From assembly GCA_000226015.1 (NCBI GenBank), contig JH154961.1, forward strand, positions 6,975-38,379: a stretch of DNA of 31,405 nt, given 5' to 3'. Positions 1 to 7,870 of this stretch are shown in pieces. The DNA is from Mnemiopsis leidyi. Taxonomy: Eukaryota > Ctenophora > Tentaculata > Lobata > Bolinopsidae. The position numbers were made by a program, and so were the translations under genes. Within the stretch, counting starts at the first letter, position 1; each line of letters begins with the position of its first letter. The notes under the pieces were generated by a model, which saw nothing but the letters and a program-made list of their open reading frames with translations, was not told the origin of the DNA and made no database searches.

Positions 1-1634
1 TTTATCTCAGATATAGCCTCCTCTATATCTTCTTGAGTCAGGACGATTTCAGTGTCTCTGGTAACAATCGGCGGCACACTGAATGTAGGGGCCGATGTGT
101 CAACTTGATTGGGATCACTGAAGACAGAACAGAACTGTTGTTGGAGAATGTTAGCCATATCCTTCTGATCAGTCACAAGCTCTTGTCTGTCATTCAGAAG
201 AGTTGTAATCGTGTGCTTAACTTTAGAGAAAGATTTAGCGTAGGAGTAGAAGTATTTCGGATTAGTCTTTATCCTCTCCACTGCTCTCCTTTCACCTTGT
301 TCCAGGTGGTGAACGATAGCCTCCTTAATCTCATAGCTCACCAACCCAATCTCATTTTCAAGTTCTTTTATTCTGTTAGCGTCACCGGCACACATCGCTG
401 CAGACAGACGGGTTTTGAGCCTTGATTTGCGTCTTCTTAGAGAGTTGTAGAGCTTTGGTCTGCCGGTCGGAGGTCGCTTCCGAGGAACCTTTGCTAAGCA
501 CACTTGGAGCAATTGTTCCGTGAGCTTCGCAGGAAATTCCTCAAATGAACCTGAATCTTTGAGCTCTTTCCAATCGATTGCCTCAAGATCCTTGTTGAGT
601 TCGGAAAAATCTGCCCGATTGAAATCCAGTGATCGGAAGTTCATTTCATCAAGATACGTGGCTTGAACATCTTCAATCACTCCAGGTTGAAAAGAAAGTA
701 GTACGCTCACCATATCGTGGTCAGATAAATCAGTTGATTCAGCTTTAACATCAGTTACCAATCTGTCATTGTTGCAAAGGACCAGGTCAAGAATGTTGTT
801 TCCCCTGGTAGGCACATTTACCATCTGAGTAAGGAGGTGTGTTGACATAAAGTTCAACAGAAGTTGGGCAGATAGGTTCAATTCAGATGTCCCCCCGAAT
901 AGAACTTCAAGCGACTCCCAATCAACATTTGGCAAGTTGAAATCACCAGTGATGAAGAGGTCGTAAGTACTGTCAGCTAGTTCTTCTATTGCATGTCCCA
1001 ACTGCTCCAGGAGTTTGGAGAAACTGGAAAGACTAGCATCTGGTGGCCTATAGATGACTGCTACAAGTAATTTAGCAGACGAATAGGTATTCCACAGTCC
1101 CTGACATACACCGTCATCATACGTGTCTGAAGCTGAAACTGGGAGAGAGGACATGGAGTAGAGGAGTACACCGCCACCGTATCTCTTGCTACGGTCACAT
1201 CGAGAAACAGAGTAACCTGGAATTTGGATCTGAGCGTCACTGTAGTAGGACTTCAACCAGGTTTCCGTTATTGCAATGAAAGGAAAGAGCTGTCCACTCT
1301 GCTGCTTCTCCTCTACGTGAGCCTTGAGGTCAGCTAGTTTCCATCTGCCATTAGCGTTAGCAGACGGATTGAGGCTCCTAGCATTTAGCAATAAGATTGA
1401 TGAGAGTAGGGGAAGTGCGGCTGATGAAGTCTGGGCACTCCTAGAGGCATCACTTGAGGATGTGCTGTAGCTGGGTAGATTATTGTTTGAGGAGTATGTT
1501 GAGGTGGCAACGTGACTGGTGGTAAAGCTTGTACACGCTGCTCCATCTTTTTCTCCAATGACTCTAACTTGGCCGCCATCCCGGTGACCAAGTTCCGTAA
1601 CTCTAAAAAATCCGACGAGTTCTGTTTCTTGACC
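1..1634 (-). CDS. LINE ORF2, N-terminal APE-type endonuclease (partial, continues off left edge)
   Basis: Open in one minus frame from about 1634 to base 1, over 530 codons without a stop. The endonuclease domain starts near LLLNARSLNP (about 1390) and carries the expected catalytic motifs in order: Asn in LNARS, Glu in ITETW, a RYGGGV turn, Tyr in VIYRPP, GDFN, and SDHD. It is followed by the basic linker that precedes reverse transcriptase; the RT itself is outside the window. It should nick the target and prime reverse transcription. There is no ATG in this frame upstream of the first catalytic residues; the first Met (in YSMSSLP) would remove the Asn and Glu motifs. Translation therefore most likely enters by -1 frameshift from ORF1 (see 1566-1610). 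The 5' part of the frame, about 80 residues before the endonuclease, is Ser/Thr-rich linker. Confidence 0.9.
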
Positions 1635-2638
1635 TTAGTTTCTGGTTTCTTAACCTCAGTTTTAGGTTTTTGGCGATTTGTGTCGGTAGGATTATTTCTG
1701 TCTTTAGTTCTGAAGGATCGGGGATGAAATTTCCTACAATCTCTTTTGGTACAAGACCCGGAATCAGAGACAGCCCGACAGATTTCCGGATGGAAGAAAG
1801 AACAGTTGCTACCCTTCTTGCAGCCCTTCCTTCCGGTAGATCCGGACATCCTGAACTGGTTACAAACCCTGAGATGTTTAAGTGAGCAACACTTTCCACC
1901 TATTTGCTTCTTTCCACTGATACCATGAGGACAGTTCCATTTGAGAAATCGAGGGCAGACTTCTGCAGAAGTAGGTTCCTCAGAGACAACAATCTCTCCT
2001 GAAGATGTGGAATCAGAGTTCTGAATGTGGGTTGACGAGAGTACATTTTGCAAGACAGGTTTTGAAATGTTAGAGCTACTGTCCGTAGTCTGATTTCCAT
2101 TTGGAGTGGAGTTTCCAGAAGTGGACCCATGGCGAAATCGTTGTTTCCTAGGTTCAATCGGATCAACAGCCCCGTGACACGTATCACATAACCACACAAA
2201 ACCTGATGGAGTGTTCATAGTAGATAAAGTCTGGTGAAGCTCTTTGTTCCTCTCGCAGTCGTGAGATCCCTTAAAGCATCTAAAACAATTGAAAAGGGGA
2301 GGTTGTGCGGAGTCATGCTCAATAGTGTACTCCACACTACATTCTCCACACTTGGCAGGTAGAAGAGCCATAAACCCAAGGTAGATGCGGTTAATAAGGG
2401 TGGGCTTGACAAAAATCTTGCAGTTGTCCTTGTCGGCGAGAGATATTCCCAAAAACTCGGCACAGTTCTCAAGTAGCCCGACGTTAAACTTGTTTAGTTT
2501 CTGAAAATTATTCTCACGATTCTGAAAACAGTTAAAAGTGGAAATGATGGGTCTGATAGTTGGGTCAGCCTTTTCTATAATTTTCCCGATAATAACCTTG
2601 GTGTTTTCACTGTCATAATGCTTGTGAGTACCGGCCAT
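1385..2638 (-). CDS. LINE ORF1 protein: PHD-like plus three CCCH zinc fingers and a short coiled coil
   Basis: About 417 residues. I chose the ATG at 2638 because it has A at -3 and G at +4; another ATG lies directly before it at 2641 in a weak context. Upstream codons of the open frame are 5' leader repeats. Visible zinc ligands: C97, C100, C118, C121, H126, C128, C151, C154, a C4HC3 PHD-type spacing; then CCCH fingers at C228/C236/C251/H255, C259/C273/C279/H283 and C287/C296/C301/H305. A Lys-rich hinge (about 326-340) is followed by a heptad-like segment (about 343-370, LELRN..LESLEKKM) and a Pro-rich tail. As in other LINEs it should bind element RNA and form the RNP; that role is inferred from position. 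Its last 250 bases overlap ORF2 in the -1 frame. It ends with TAA at 1385-1387. Confidence 0.88.
   Translation of the reverse strand: MAGTHKHYDSENTKVIIGKIIEKADPTIRPIISTFNCFQNRENNFQKLNKFNVGLLENCAEFLGISLADKDNCKIFVKPTLINRIYLGFMALLPAKCGECSVEYTIEHDSAQPPLFNCFRCFKGSHDCERNKELHQTLSTMNTPSGFVWLCDTCHGAVDPIEPRKQRFRHGSTSGNSTPNGNQTTDSSSNISKPVLQNVLSSTHIQNSDSTSSGEIVVSEEPTSAEVCPRFLKWNCPHGISGKKQIGGKCCSLKHLRVCNQFRMSGSTGRKGCKKGSNCSFFHPEICRAVSDSGSCTKRDCRKFHPRSFRTKDRNNPTDTNRQKPKTEVKKPETKVKKQNSSDFLELRNLVTGMAAKLESLEKKMEQRVQALPPVTLPPQHTPQTIIYPATAHPQVMPLGVPRLHQPHFPYSHQSYC
1566..1610 (-). promoter_or_regulatory. Candidate -1 programmed ribosomal frameshift signal between ORF1 and ORF2
   Basis: Reading minus, the heptamer T TTT TTA lies at 1610-1604. 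In the ORF1 frame it is codon-phased as X XXY YYZ (GA-T TTT TTA, residues D-F-L), the required phase for tandem -1 slippage. A 9-nt spacer (1603-1595) leads to a 9-bp stem: AACTTGGTC (1594-1586) pairs with GGCCAAGTT (1574-1566), one G-T wobble, with an 11-nt loop. The ORF2 frame has its last stop (TAA, 1637-1635) 25 bases upstream of the heptamer and stays open from there on. Heptamer, spacer and stem together match the known layout of -1 frameshift sites. Function is not shown by sequence alone. Confidence 0.75.
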
Positions 2639-2639
2639 C

Positions 2640-2770
2640 ATATAATGTACAGTCCAATGTAATGTACAGTCAAATGTACGTACACAGTAGTATGCAAGCA
2701 CAGTAGCCGATAAAAGCAGATAAGATCGCTGATAAGAGAGCAGCTAAAAACGATGCAAAAGCAATGTGAC
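2640..2770 (-). repeat. LINE 5' leader with internal tandem repeats
   Basis: The leader contains three TTATC (GATA-complement) words within about 35 bases and then a tandem repeat of a 17-base unit (ACATTGGACTGTACATT type) directly before the ORF1 ATG. It matches 31275-31405 with two mismatches. It may hold the internal promoter, which is inferred from position only. Confidence 0.75.
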
Positions 2771-2782
2771 AAGTATTTTTTT

Positions 2783-3049
2783 TAAACTCGCAAAAATATA
2801 TTCAGCGTAGAATTACTTTGCGGAGGCAACTTGTAACGTCGACATGGTAACGGTGGCGCGCACTGCACTATGTGTAAAATTGCTTTGTGACCGCGGACAG
2901 CGGACAGCGGACAGCGGACAGCGGACAGCGGACAGCGGACACCGCCATCTACCTACCTACCCACCTACCACCTCCAAAATCCGACCACTTTAAACCATCT
3001 ACTTTACTTTTTTGCCTTCGGCAAAAAAGTATTAGAGATGGAAAAAATA
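2783..3049 (+). mobile_element. Non-autonomous hairpin element, copy 1
   Basis: Related in inverted orientation to 5171-5418. Shared landmarks in order: AAACTCGC, AGCGTAGAAT, TTTGCGGAGGCAA, GACATGGTAACGGTGGCGCG, a heptamer microsatellite, CCGCCATCTACCTACC, ACCATCTACTTT, a perfect hairpin TTTTTTGCC-TTCG-GGCAAAAAA type (tetraloop-like), and GAGATGGAAAAAAT at the end. No coding capacity. Class is unclear: no obvious terminal inverted repeat or target-site duplication; a subterminal hairpin recalls Helitron or SINE-like ends but no CTRR follows. Confidence 0.7.
2894..2942 (+). repeat. Seven-base tandem repeat (CGGACAG)n inside hairpin element
   Basis: Six exact CGGACAG units and a seventh ending in C. 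The inverted copy at 5277-5304 has only four degenerate units, so copy number varies between element copies. Confidence 0.9.
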
Positions 3050-3244
3050 CAAAGCGCACAAAAAATGTATAGCATATGTCCTTCACAGCTGTAATCACTA
3101 ATCAAATCGTCTAAGTTACTCTTGATCTCATCGAGACGTCATTGCAATTGGTGCCTTGTCTATCGACCAAAGATTCTCGATGGTGTTGATGTCGGGACTT
3201 ATGCGTTTTTGCCGGTCATTTTATGTCAGAAGATTGTCTGACTT

Positions 3245-3312
3245 CGTCCGACCCTCATTCGAAGCGAATAGAGGGATAAAATGGGAATAAAATGACAGGA
3301 GGGTGCGCGCTG
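3245..3312 (-). repeat. Short dispersed repeat, copy 1 (inverted relative to 7225-7275)
   Basis: Reading minus it starts with CAGCGCGCACCCTCC and ends with GCTTCGAATGAGGGTC. The plus-strand copy at 7225-7275 has both ends but lacks about 25 central bases. A GTCAGA/TCTGAC inverted repeat sits beside it (about 3224-3241). No coding content. Confidence 0.6.
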
Positions 3313-3833
3313 CCGCACAAGTCAGAAGAAAGAAGTGAGGAACTGCCTTGAGGATGTGAAGAGCTGCTGAGTAATCGTTGTGCATCACACGGTTTTGGAA
3401 ATATGTACTTTGTTTTTAATTTGAATTTTTGATCAAAATGCATGGCAATTAAAAGCCAACAATCAAAGTATTTTTACATGCAATGGGGGGGGGGGGGGTC
3501 CCAACTGTGATGACATCGTTATGGTAATTTAACCTGAAATTTAGGGGGTATTGTCTTGATGACGAACGATGGCAGAGGGGGAAGGGGAGTGGGGTAAAAA
3601 TGCCGAAAATTTGATTACGTCATATGTGAACGACTTAAAGGCCAAAAAAGTATATTCGGGGGACGTATTGGATTTCAAACGGAAAGAGAAAGACTCATGA
3701 TAATTTATGGTATTGTAGATTTCATCACGTTTTGTACTACTTGCTGCTATCAGAAATCGCAAGTCTACACAGGTATGTTTAAAATTTAGAATACAACCAT
3801 GGACACAGTCTGAGTCAGTCGTTCTTATTAGAA
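3313..3833. other. Non-coding stretch with a 14-base G run
   Basis: No gene or complete repeat recognised. A homopolymer of 14 G lies at 3485-3498, a site where length errors are likely. Short open frames here show no family features. Confidence 0.6.
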
Positions 3834-4298
3834 TTAGAAAGTCTTATTACATCTAATCATCTGAGCCCTCAGGGCCTCACTGAACCCTATTTTACTGTCC
3901 TCGTCTTCAGAATCTGCTATGAGGGTAGTTATGTCACTCCTGAGACCCGATTCCTCATGTTGAGTTTCTCTCCAGGCTATTTGAGTATTTGGTGAACGGC
4001 AATCTGCCGGTGAAGATTCTCGATTGTTATCCTGGTTCAGTTTTCTTGAATTGCATTTCAGGGATAAAGTCAAATCCACATAGTCTGATTTGAGCTGTGC
4101 TCTGTTGTAATTTTTTGTCACCATTAACGCACGTTCAACTTCACTGGTCACACTCACAGAAAATGGTGGTGAGCAAAGATAAACTCTGACAAGTTTACAA
4201 AAGTTTGGATACAATTTGTGGTTTCCCTGCCAAAAGTCAAGTGGGTCTACTCTCTGTGGAAAGAATTTTGCTTCATATACCTTGTTACCTCCACTCAT
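3834..4298 (-). pseudogene. hAT transposase C-terminal fragment (dimerisation region)
   Basis: A 154-codon frame. Residues about 18-82 follow the hAT C-terminal dimerisation pattern: DPLDFW, then LYPNFCKLVRVYL, then SVTSEVERALMV, N..RAQL, and LSLKCN, matching the family's 'W..yP.L..la..yL..p.tS..sER.FS' block. The N-terminal BED finger, RNase H-like catalytic core and insertion domain are absent, and an in-frame stop lies seven codons upstream of the ATG, so this is a 5'-truncated remnant unless it is the last exon of a larger gene. An acidic tail (ADSEDEDSK) of about 70 residues follows and is not part of the usual domain. A SINE sits just beyond its 5' end. Confidence 0.72.
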
Positions 4299-4402
4299 AT
4301 CACGTTGTTTATATTAGGAGAACCTGGTCCATCTAAGGTACCCCGAGAAATGTGGTTTCAAGTGGGGAGGGGGCCTTTTTCAGGTCCTCATTTCGGGCAA
4401 GC

Positions 4403-4608
4403 TCGACTCCCAGAGGTGTGCACTGATTATTTAACGGGTGTGTTATGTTGTGGGTTGGCCGAAGTATCAACCAAGCTACATCAACATGATGTGTACGGAG
4501 CAGATATTTGAACGGACACGATTTCCACTGATAGTCAATTCAGAAAATTCATGGACCGGCACCGTGCCGAGTCGGGTATGATCCGACAACCAATTGAGCT
4601 ACCGACCC
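4403..4608 (-). mobile_element. tRNA-derived SINE, copy 1 (internally deleted)
   Basis: Minus-strand copy of the SINE at 11441-11680. Its head is the tRNA-like A box (TAGCTCAATTGG). About 28 bases between the A box and the B-box-like region (GATCATACCCGAC) are deleted, then the body (GGCACGGTGCCGG, TTCAAATATCTGC, GGTTGAT.CTTCGGCC, CACAACATAAC) continues to CTGGGAGTCGAG near 4403. Confidence 0.85.
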
Positions 4609-4632
4609 TATAGGGCCGGTAGCTCAATTGGT
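4589..4632. repeat. Near-perfect palindrome formed by two SINE heads
   Basis: 20-base arms (4589-4608 and 4613-4632) pair with one mismatch around a TATA centre. Cruciform-prone. Confidence 0.85.
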
Positions 4633-4647
4633 AGAGCACTCGTCTAG
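4613..4647 (+). mobile_element. SINE head fragment
   Basis: The first 35 bases of the same SINE (GGGCCGGTAGCTC to CTCGTCTAG) in plus orientation, head-to-head with the minus copy and separated by TATA. It stops at the end of the D-arm region. Confidence 0.8.
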
Positions 4648-4890
4648 TTTTGATATGAAACGTTGCCTAGCTGCATACGCTTTTTCTCATGCACATTTGC
4701 ATCTTGGATCTAATTGTTTCGCGAATGTGTAACTCTTGTTAATCTCGATGTTCAATTTCCATCAAAGTACTTCACATTTTACTTTTTCACAGCCCGCTGT
4801 ATAGAAATCATGTAAATATCTAGCTGTAATGACAGATTTTTTTAGACAGATTTGTATTCTATCACTTTTGGGCGAGTTGTCCTAGACCCG
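4648..4890. other. Spacer, nothing recognised
   Basis: AT-rich bases between the SINE pair and the MITE, with no gene or repeat that I can identify. Confidence 0.5.
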
Positions 4891-5178
4891 AAAAATTTAG
4901 TACTTGTACATGATGTCATGATCATATTTCACTTAAAAGTTTCAGTTTGGATATCATTCAATCAATTGGATCGACCGGGATCGCTTTTTCAGCCAGGACC
5001 GGGACCGACTAAATTTTTTTAAATTTTTATTTCCACTTTCAACTATACTTAAATCAGACTTAGTATGAACAATTTTAGAAGTATACAAAAACCAATTAGC
5101 CGTGATTGAGTGAAATCAAAACTAAAACTTTTAATTGAGGTATGATCATCATGACATCATGTACTTACTTAATTTTTT
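4891..5178. mobile_element. MITE with long terminal inverted repeats
   Basis: The left arm (about 4891-4969) and right arm (about 5091-5178) are diverged inverted repeats of about 80 bases. They share GTACATGATGTCATGAT, then ACTTAAAAGTTT / ATTAAAAGTTTT, then CAATCA and ATTGG. The centre (4970-5090) is non-coding. The right end abuts hairpin-element copy 2, suggesting nested insertion. Confidence 0.75.
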
Positions 5179-5418
5179 CCATCTCTCATGCTTTTTTGCC
5201 GAAGGCAAAAAAGCAAAGTAGATGGTTTAAAGTGGTCGAATTTTGGTGGTGGTAGGTGGGTAGGTAGGTAGATGGCGGTGTCCAGTGTCCGGTGTCCGGT
5301 GTCCCACCTAGCTCAATTTAATACATAGTGCGCGCCACCGTTACCATGTCGACGATGCAAATATTGTAATTTGCCTCCGCAAAGTTATTCTACGCTGACA
5401 ATATCTTAGCGAGTTTTT
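5171..5418 (-). mobile_element. Non-autonomous hairpin element, copy 2
   Basis: Inverted relative to 2783-3049 with the same landmarks, including the hairpin with GCCGAAGGC centre (about 5191-5212), the TAGGTAGGTAGATGGCGG block, a shortened heptamer array (5277-5304) and GCGAGTTTTTTA at the far end. Sequence is diverged from copy 1 by several small indels. Confidence 0.7.
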
Positions 5419-7224
5419 TATCATTGCGCGGCGTACGTATCGTTGTCAGAGTATAACTCCGAAGTATTCTGTCAATTTGATATACAATCGGAATGCTTAT
5501 CTGGCTTATTAATGGCGTTGAGTTTAAGGGCAACAATTTATTTTGCGATATCACGGTAATAGATTACGTGATGCACGAAATGGCGAATCGCGAATTCCAC
5601 AGCGTTATACTTTTTCACACATACTCATACTCATAGCAGTTGGCCGATTGAACCAGATATAGCTATCGAAATTATTAGACTTTATGAACCACATACCTCA
5701 TGAATCGCCCTCGGCTGCACCTAATTTCATTTCCAGTATAAATTACAATTAAATTTAACATCAAACATCCTAGCGTTCGAATGTTCGAAAAAAAACAATA
5801 GAAGCAGCGAGAGTCAGGTATCAGTCACCGTAAGCTAAGTTTATTTCAAGTTAAAGACACTGAAACTTCCAGCCAAACTAAAGCGAAAAATAGACGTTAT
5901 AGTAAAAATATTTTAACTGCACGGGCACCGTCAAAATAATGTAAGTGTGTTGTTTTTAAAAGCTAAAATTTCACGTGGCGAGTTTTAAGTTTTCTCAACC
6001 GTAAACCAGTACATATCTACAGCCGCCGGTATCGGCACATAAGTTAAAATAAGATTGTTTTACGGCTAATACTTTCACTGTAGCCGCCGTGGAATTCCAT
6101 AAGCGGTATTTGCGGCAGAAATCATAACTACAGTATATCTCAATCTCCTTCTAGCATTAGCAGAGGGCAGATTAAAGAACCTTCTTTGACTTTTGAATTG
6201 GAGAGATGGAAATCTAGCGTCCGCCTGAGACCTAACTAAGCGGGCGCAATTCTTGTTCTTATTTGTGATGACAATGACATGTCTCCTGTCGCCCACAACG
6301 TTTAGCAACGTAGAAATGTTTTTACGGACTGGCTGCCCAAATATGGTTACGGACGCTTTTTTATAGCTTTTACTTTGATGTTTTAACTATATAATGGTAT
6401 TGAGCTTGTGAGGATACTTCTATTTTTATACTACTACTCGCTTGATTATATTATATTCTTTGGCATTGACTCTTGATTTCTAAGTAAATATGTTTACCTT
6501 ACGTTTCCTGAAACTCTTACAACGAGATCTTTCAAAATTCATGATAGCATGATCAGTTTGAAAGTAGGTACTACGGGATGAAGAGATTAGATTCTGATTA
6601 CTTGTGAAAAATTCCAAATTTCAACAGGCTATAAGAGAAGGGAGAGAAATAAAGAAGGTGCAGAATAACGGAAGAGTTGCTACTTATTTTAAACTACGGA
6701 TGTAATTGTCACCTAAAAACAATTAAATTGTGGGAACTCTATAATGACTCTATAATGACTTATGGCCAAGCTATAAACATAGCTATGCGGAAATAACCAG
6801 AGCATAAGCGACTGTCGTTAAGCGAGTGATGACGTCAAATTAAAAGACCATCCGCGTCCTGAGTGCAAGAAAAAGCGTTGAGGTCAAAATTGTAAAATTC
6901 CGTGTAAATTTTTGATCTCTTTTGATTTGTGTAGATAGTTTAATTTCAGACAAGATGAATTACCGCTGAAAGTTCGACTCTATTATAGAAAAAATATATA
7001 TGCATCATTCAGCCGAACGCAAAGGTTTGAAGGTTGGATTTAAAGTTGTAGGTAATTGGGACGCGGGGTCACGGTCGGTAGGTTATGGACCTGTGACGAG
7101 GTAAACTGCTCTCCCAAAAATGTACTCAGCTCACGATCACTTGAAGTTGACGTTTTTATTTTCCAATGTACATGTTGTATGAATGTATCGGTATTTAAAC
7201 TGTCTTTAGATACAATTCAAGGGT
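5419..7224. other. Gene-poor AT-rich stretch
   Basis: No coding region I can support. Open frames up to 77 codons (for example 6075-6308, minus) lack domain features, and no convincing splice-bounded exon was found. Confidence 0.5.
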
Positions 7225-7275
7225 TGTACAGCGCGCACCCTCCCGACACAATCTATTTGCTTCGAATGAGGGTCT
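7225..7275 (+). repeat. Short dispersed repeat, copy 2
   Basis: Carries CAGCGCGCACCCTCC and TTGCTTCGAATGAGGGTC as in the inverted copy at 3245-3312, with a shorter centre. Confidence 0.6.
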
Positions 7276-7375
7276 AACAAAGGCAGACAAGTCGAGGGGA
7301 ACACAAAATAAAATCGATATAAAGCACCTATATTAATATAAGCTACCTACATTTATACATTTAAGTAGACCTGAC

Positions 7376-7870
7376 TCAATAAGCTAAACTTTTCAAATCT
7401 CCCGACTTCCCCAGGAGATTTGACACAGTCACAGAACTTTCAGAGGAAACCTTAATACTAATAGGCCTTTCAGTGTTTTCATTTGCTTTTTCACCAATCC
7501 TTTCAGCTTTAAAGACGGGCTTTTCTTTTAAACCCTGAAAAAAAATCACTGACTATGAAATCAATGTTCTCTTTATCAGTTTCTTTGAGTCCAAAAATAA
7601 TAATATTCCTGATTTGGTCCTCATCACAATTTCCTTAACAATAACAGCTGTTTTAATATTTTTTAGCGTGAGACTTTCACCACTTGACTTTTTCACGGCA
7701 TCGCTGTACGACTTCAGTTCAGTCTTAATTGTTGCTTGTACACAATTCTAAATAATTCAATCTGCCCCCTTTTTGTCTGTAACAACTCGCCGCGAACTTC
7801 TGCCAATTCCTTGATTGCACACATTGGCTTCCGATTTAAGAGCATCAACTTCCAAACAACCGCTTTTCAG
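7376..7870 (-). pseudogene. Degraded LINE-type ORF1 remnant (coiled coil plus RNA-binding-like domain)
   Basis: Reading minus, coding signal can be followed across several frames. Heptad-rich pieces come first (ELAEVRGELLQT, GQIELFRIV, then TIKTELKSYSDAVKK). Next are LTLKNIKTAVIVKEIV, a frame change, DEDQIRNIIIFGLKET, IDFIVSDFFSG, another frame change at a run of eight T, and EKPVFKAERIGEKANEN, RPISIKVSSES, NLLGKSGDL, ending in TGA at 7376. The 'NIIIFGLKE ... RIG ... RPI.I' pattern is typical of ORF1-like proteins of animal non-LTR elements with a coiled coil and an RRM-like fold. At least three frameshifts make it inactive. It is not related to the zinc-finger ORF1 at 1385-2638, so it represents a second LINE family. 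Confidence 0.72.

Larger units (their letters stand above)
1..2770 (-). mobile_element. Non-LTR (LINE) retrotransposon, 5' part, APE-endonuclease class
   Basis: Minus-strand element read from its 5' end near 2770 leftward: a roughly 130-base 5' leader, ORF1 with zinc fingers, then an overlapping ORF2 whose N-terminus is an AP-endonuclease-like domain. The window ends before the reverse transcriptase palms. Endonuclease layout and the post-endonuclease linker (ending in a VTD / MANILQQQF-type stretch) resemble CR1/Jockey-superfamily elements; that placement is inference. The 5' boundary is set by a second copy at 31275-31405 that starts at the same base (GTCACATTGC). No frame-disrupting stops are seen in either ORF, so this copy looks young and possibly active. 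Confidence 0.9.

Noticed and set aside
1369..1387. Stop-reinitiation at TAAATG at the ORF1 end
   Set aside because: The ATG directly after the stop is not in the ORF2 frame and meets a TAG after 16 codons.
2783..3049. Helitron identity for the hairpin element
   Set aside because: A subterminal hairpin is present, but no 5' TC start and no CTRR end flanked by A and T could be placed.
4613..4685. Possible tRNA gene at the SINE head
   Set aside because: No complete cloverleaf: sequence leaves the tRNA pattern after the D-arm, and the 11441 copy has a SINE body instead of an acceptor 3' half.
6075..6308. 77-codon minus frame with an NARRRLRY stretch resembling the LINE endonuclease start
   Set aside because: Similarity is limited to a few residues and none of the other endonuclease motifs follow.
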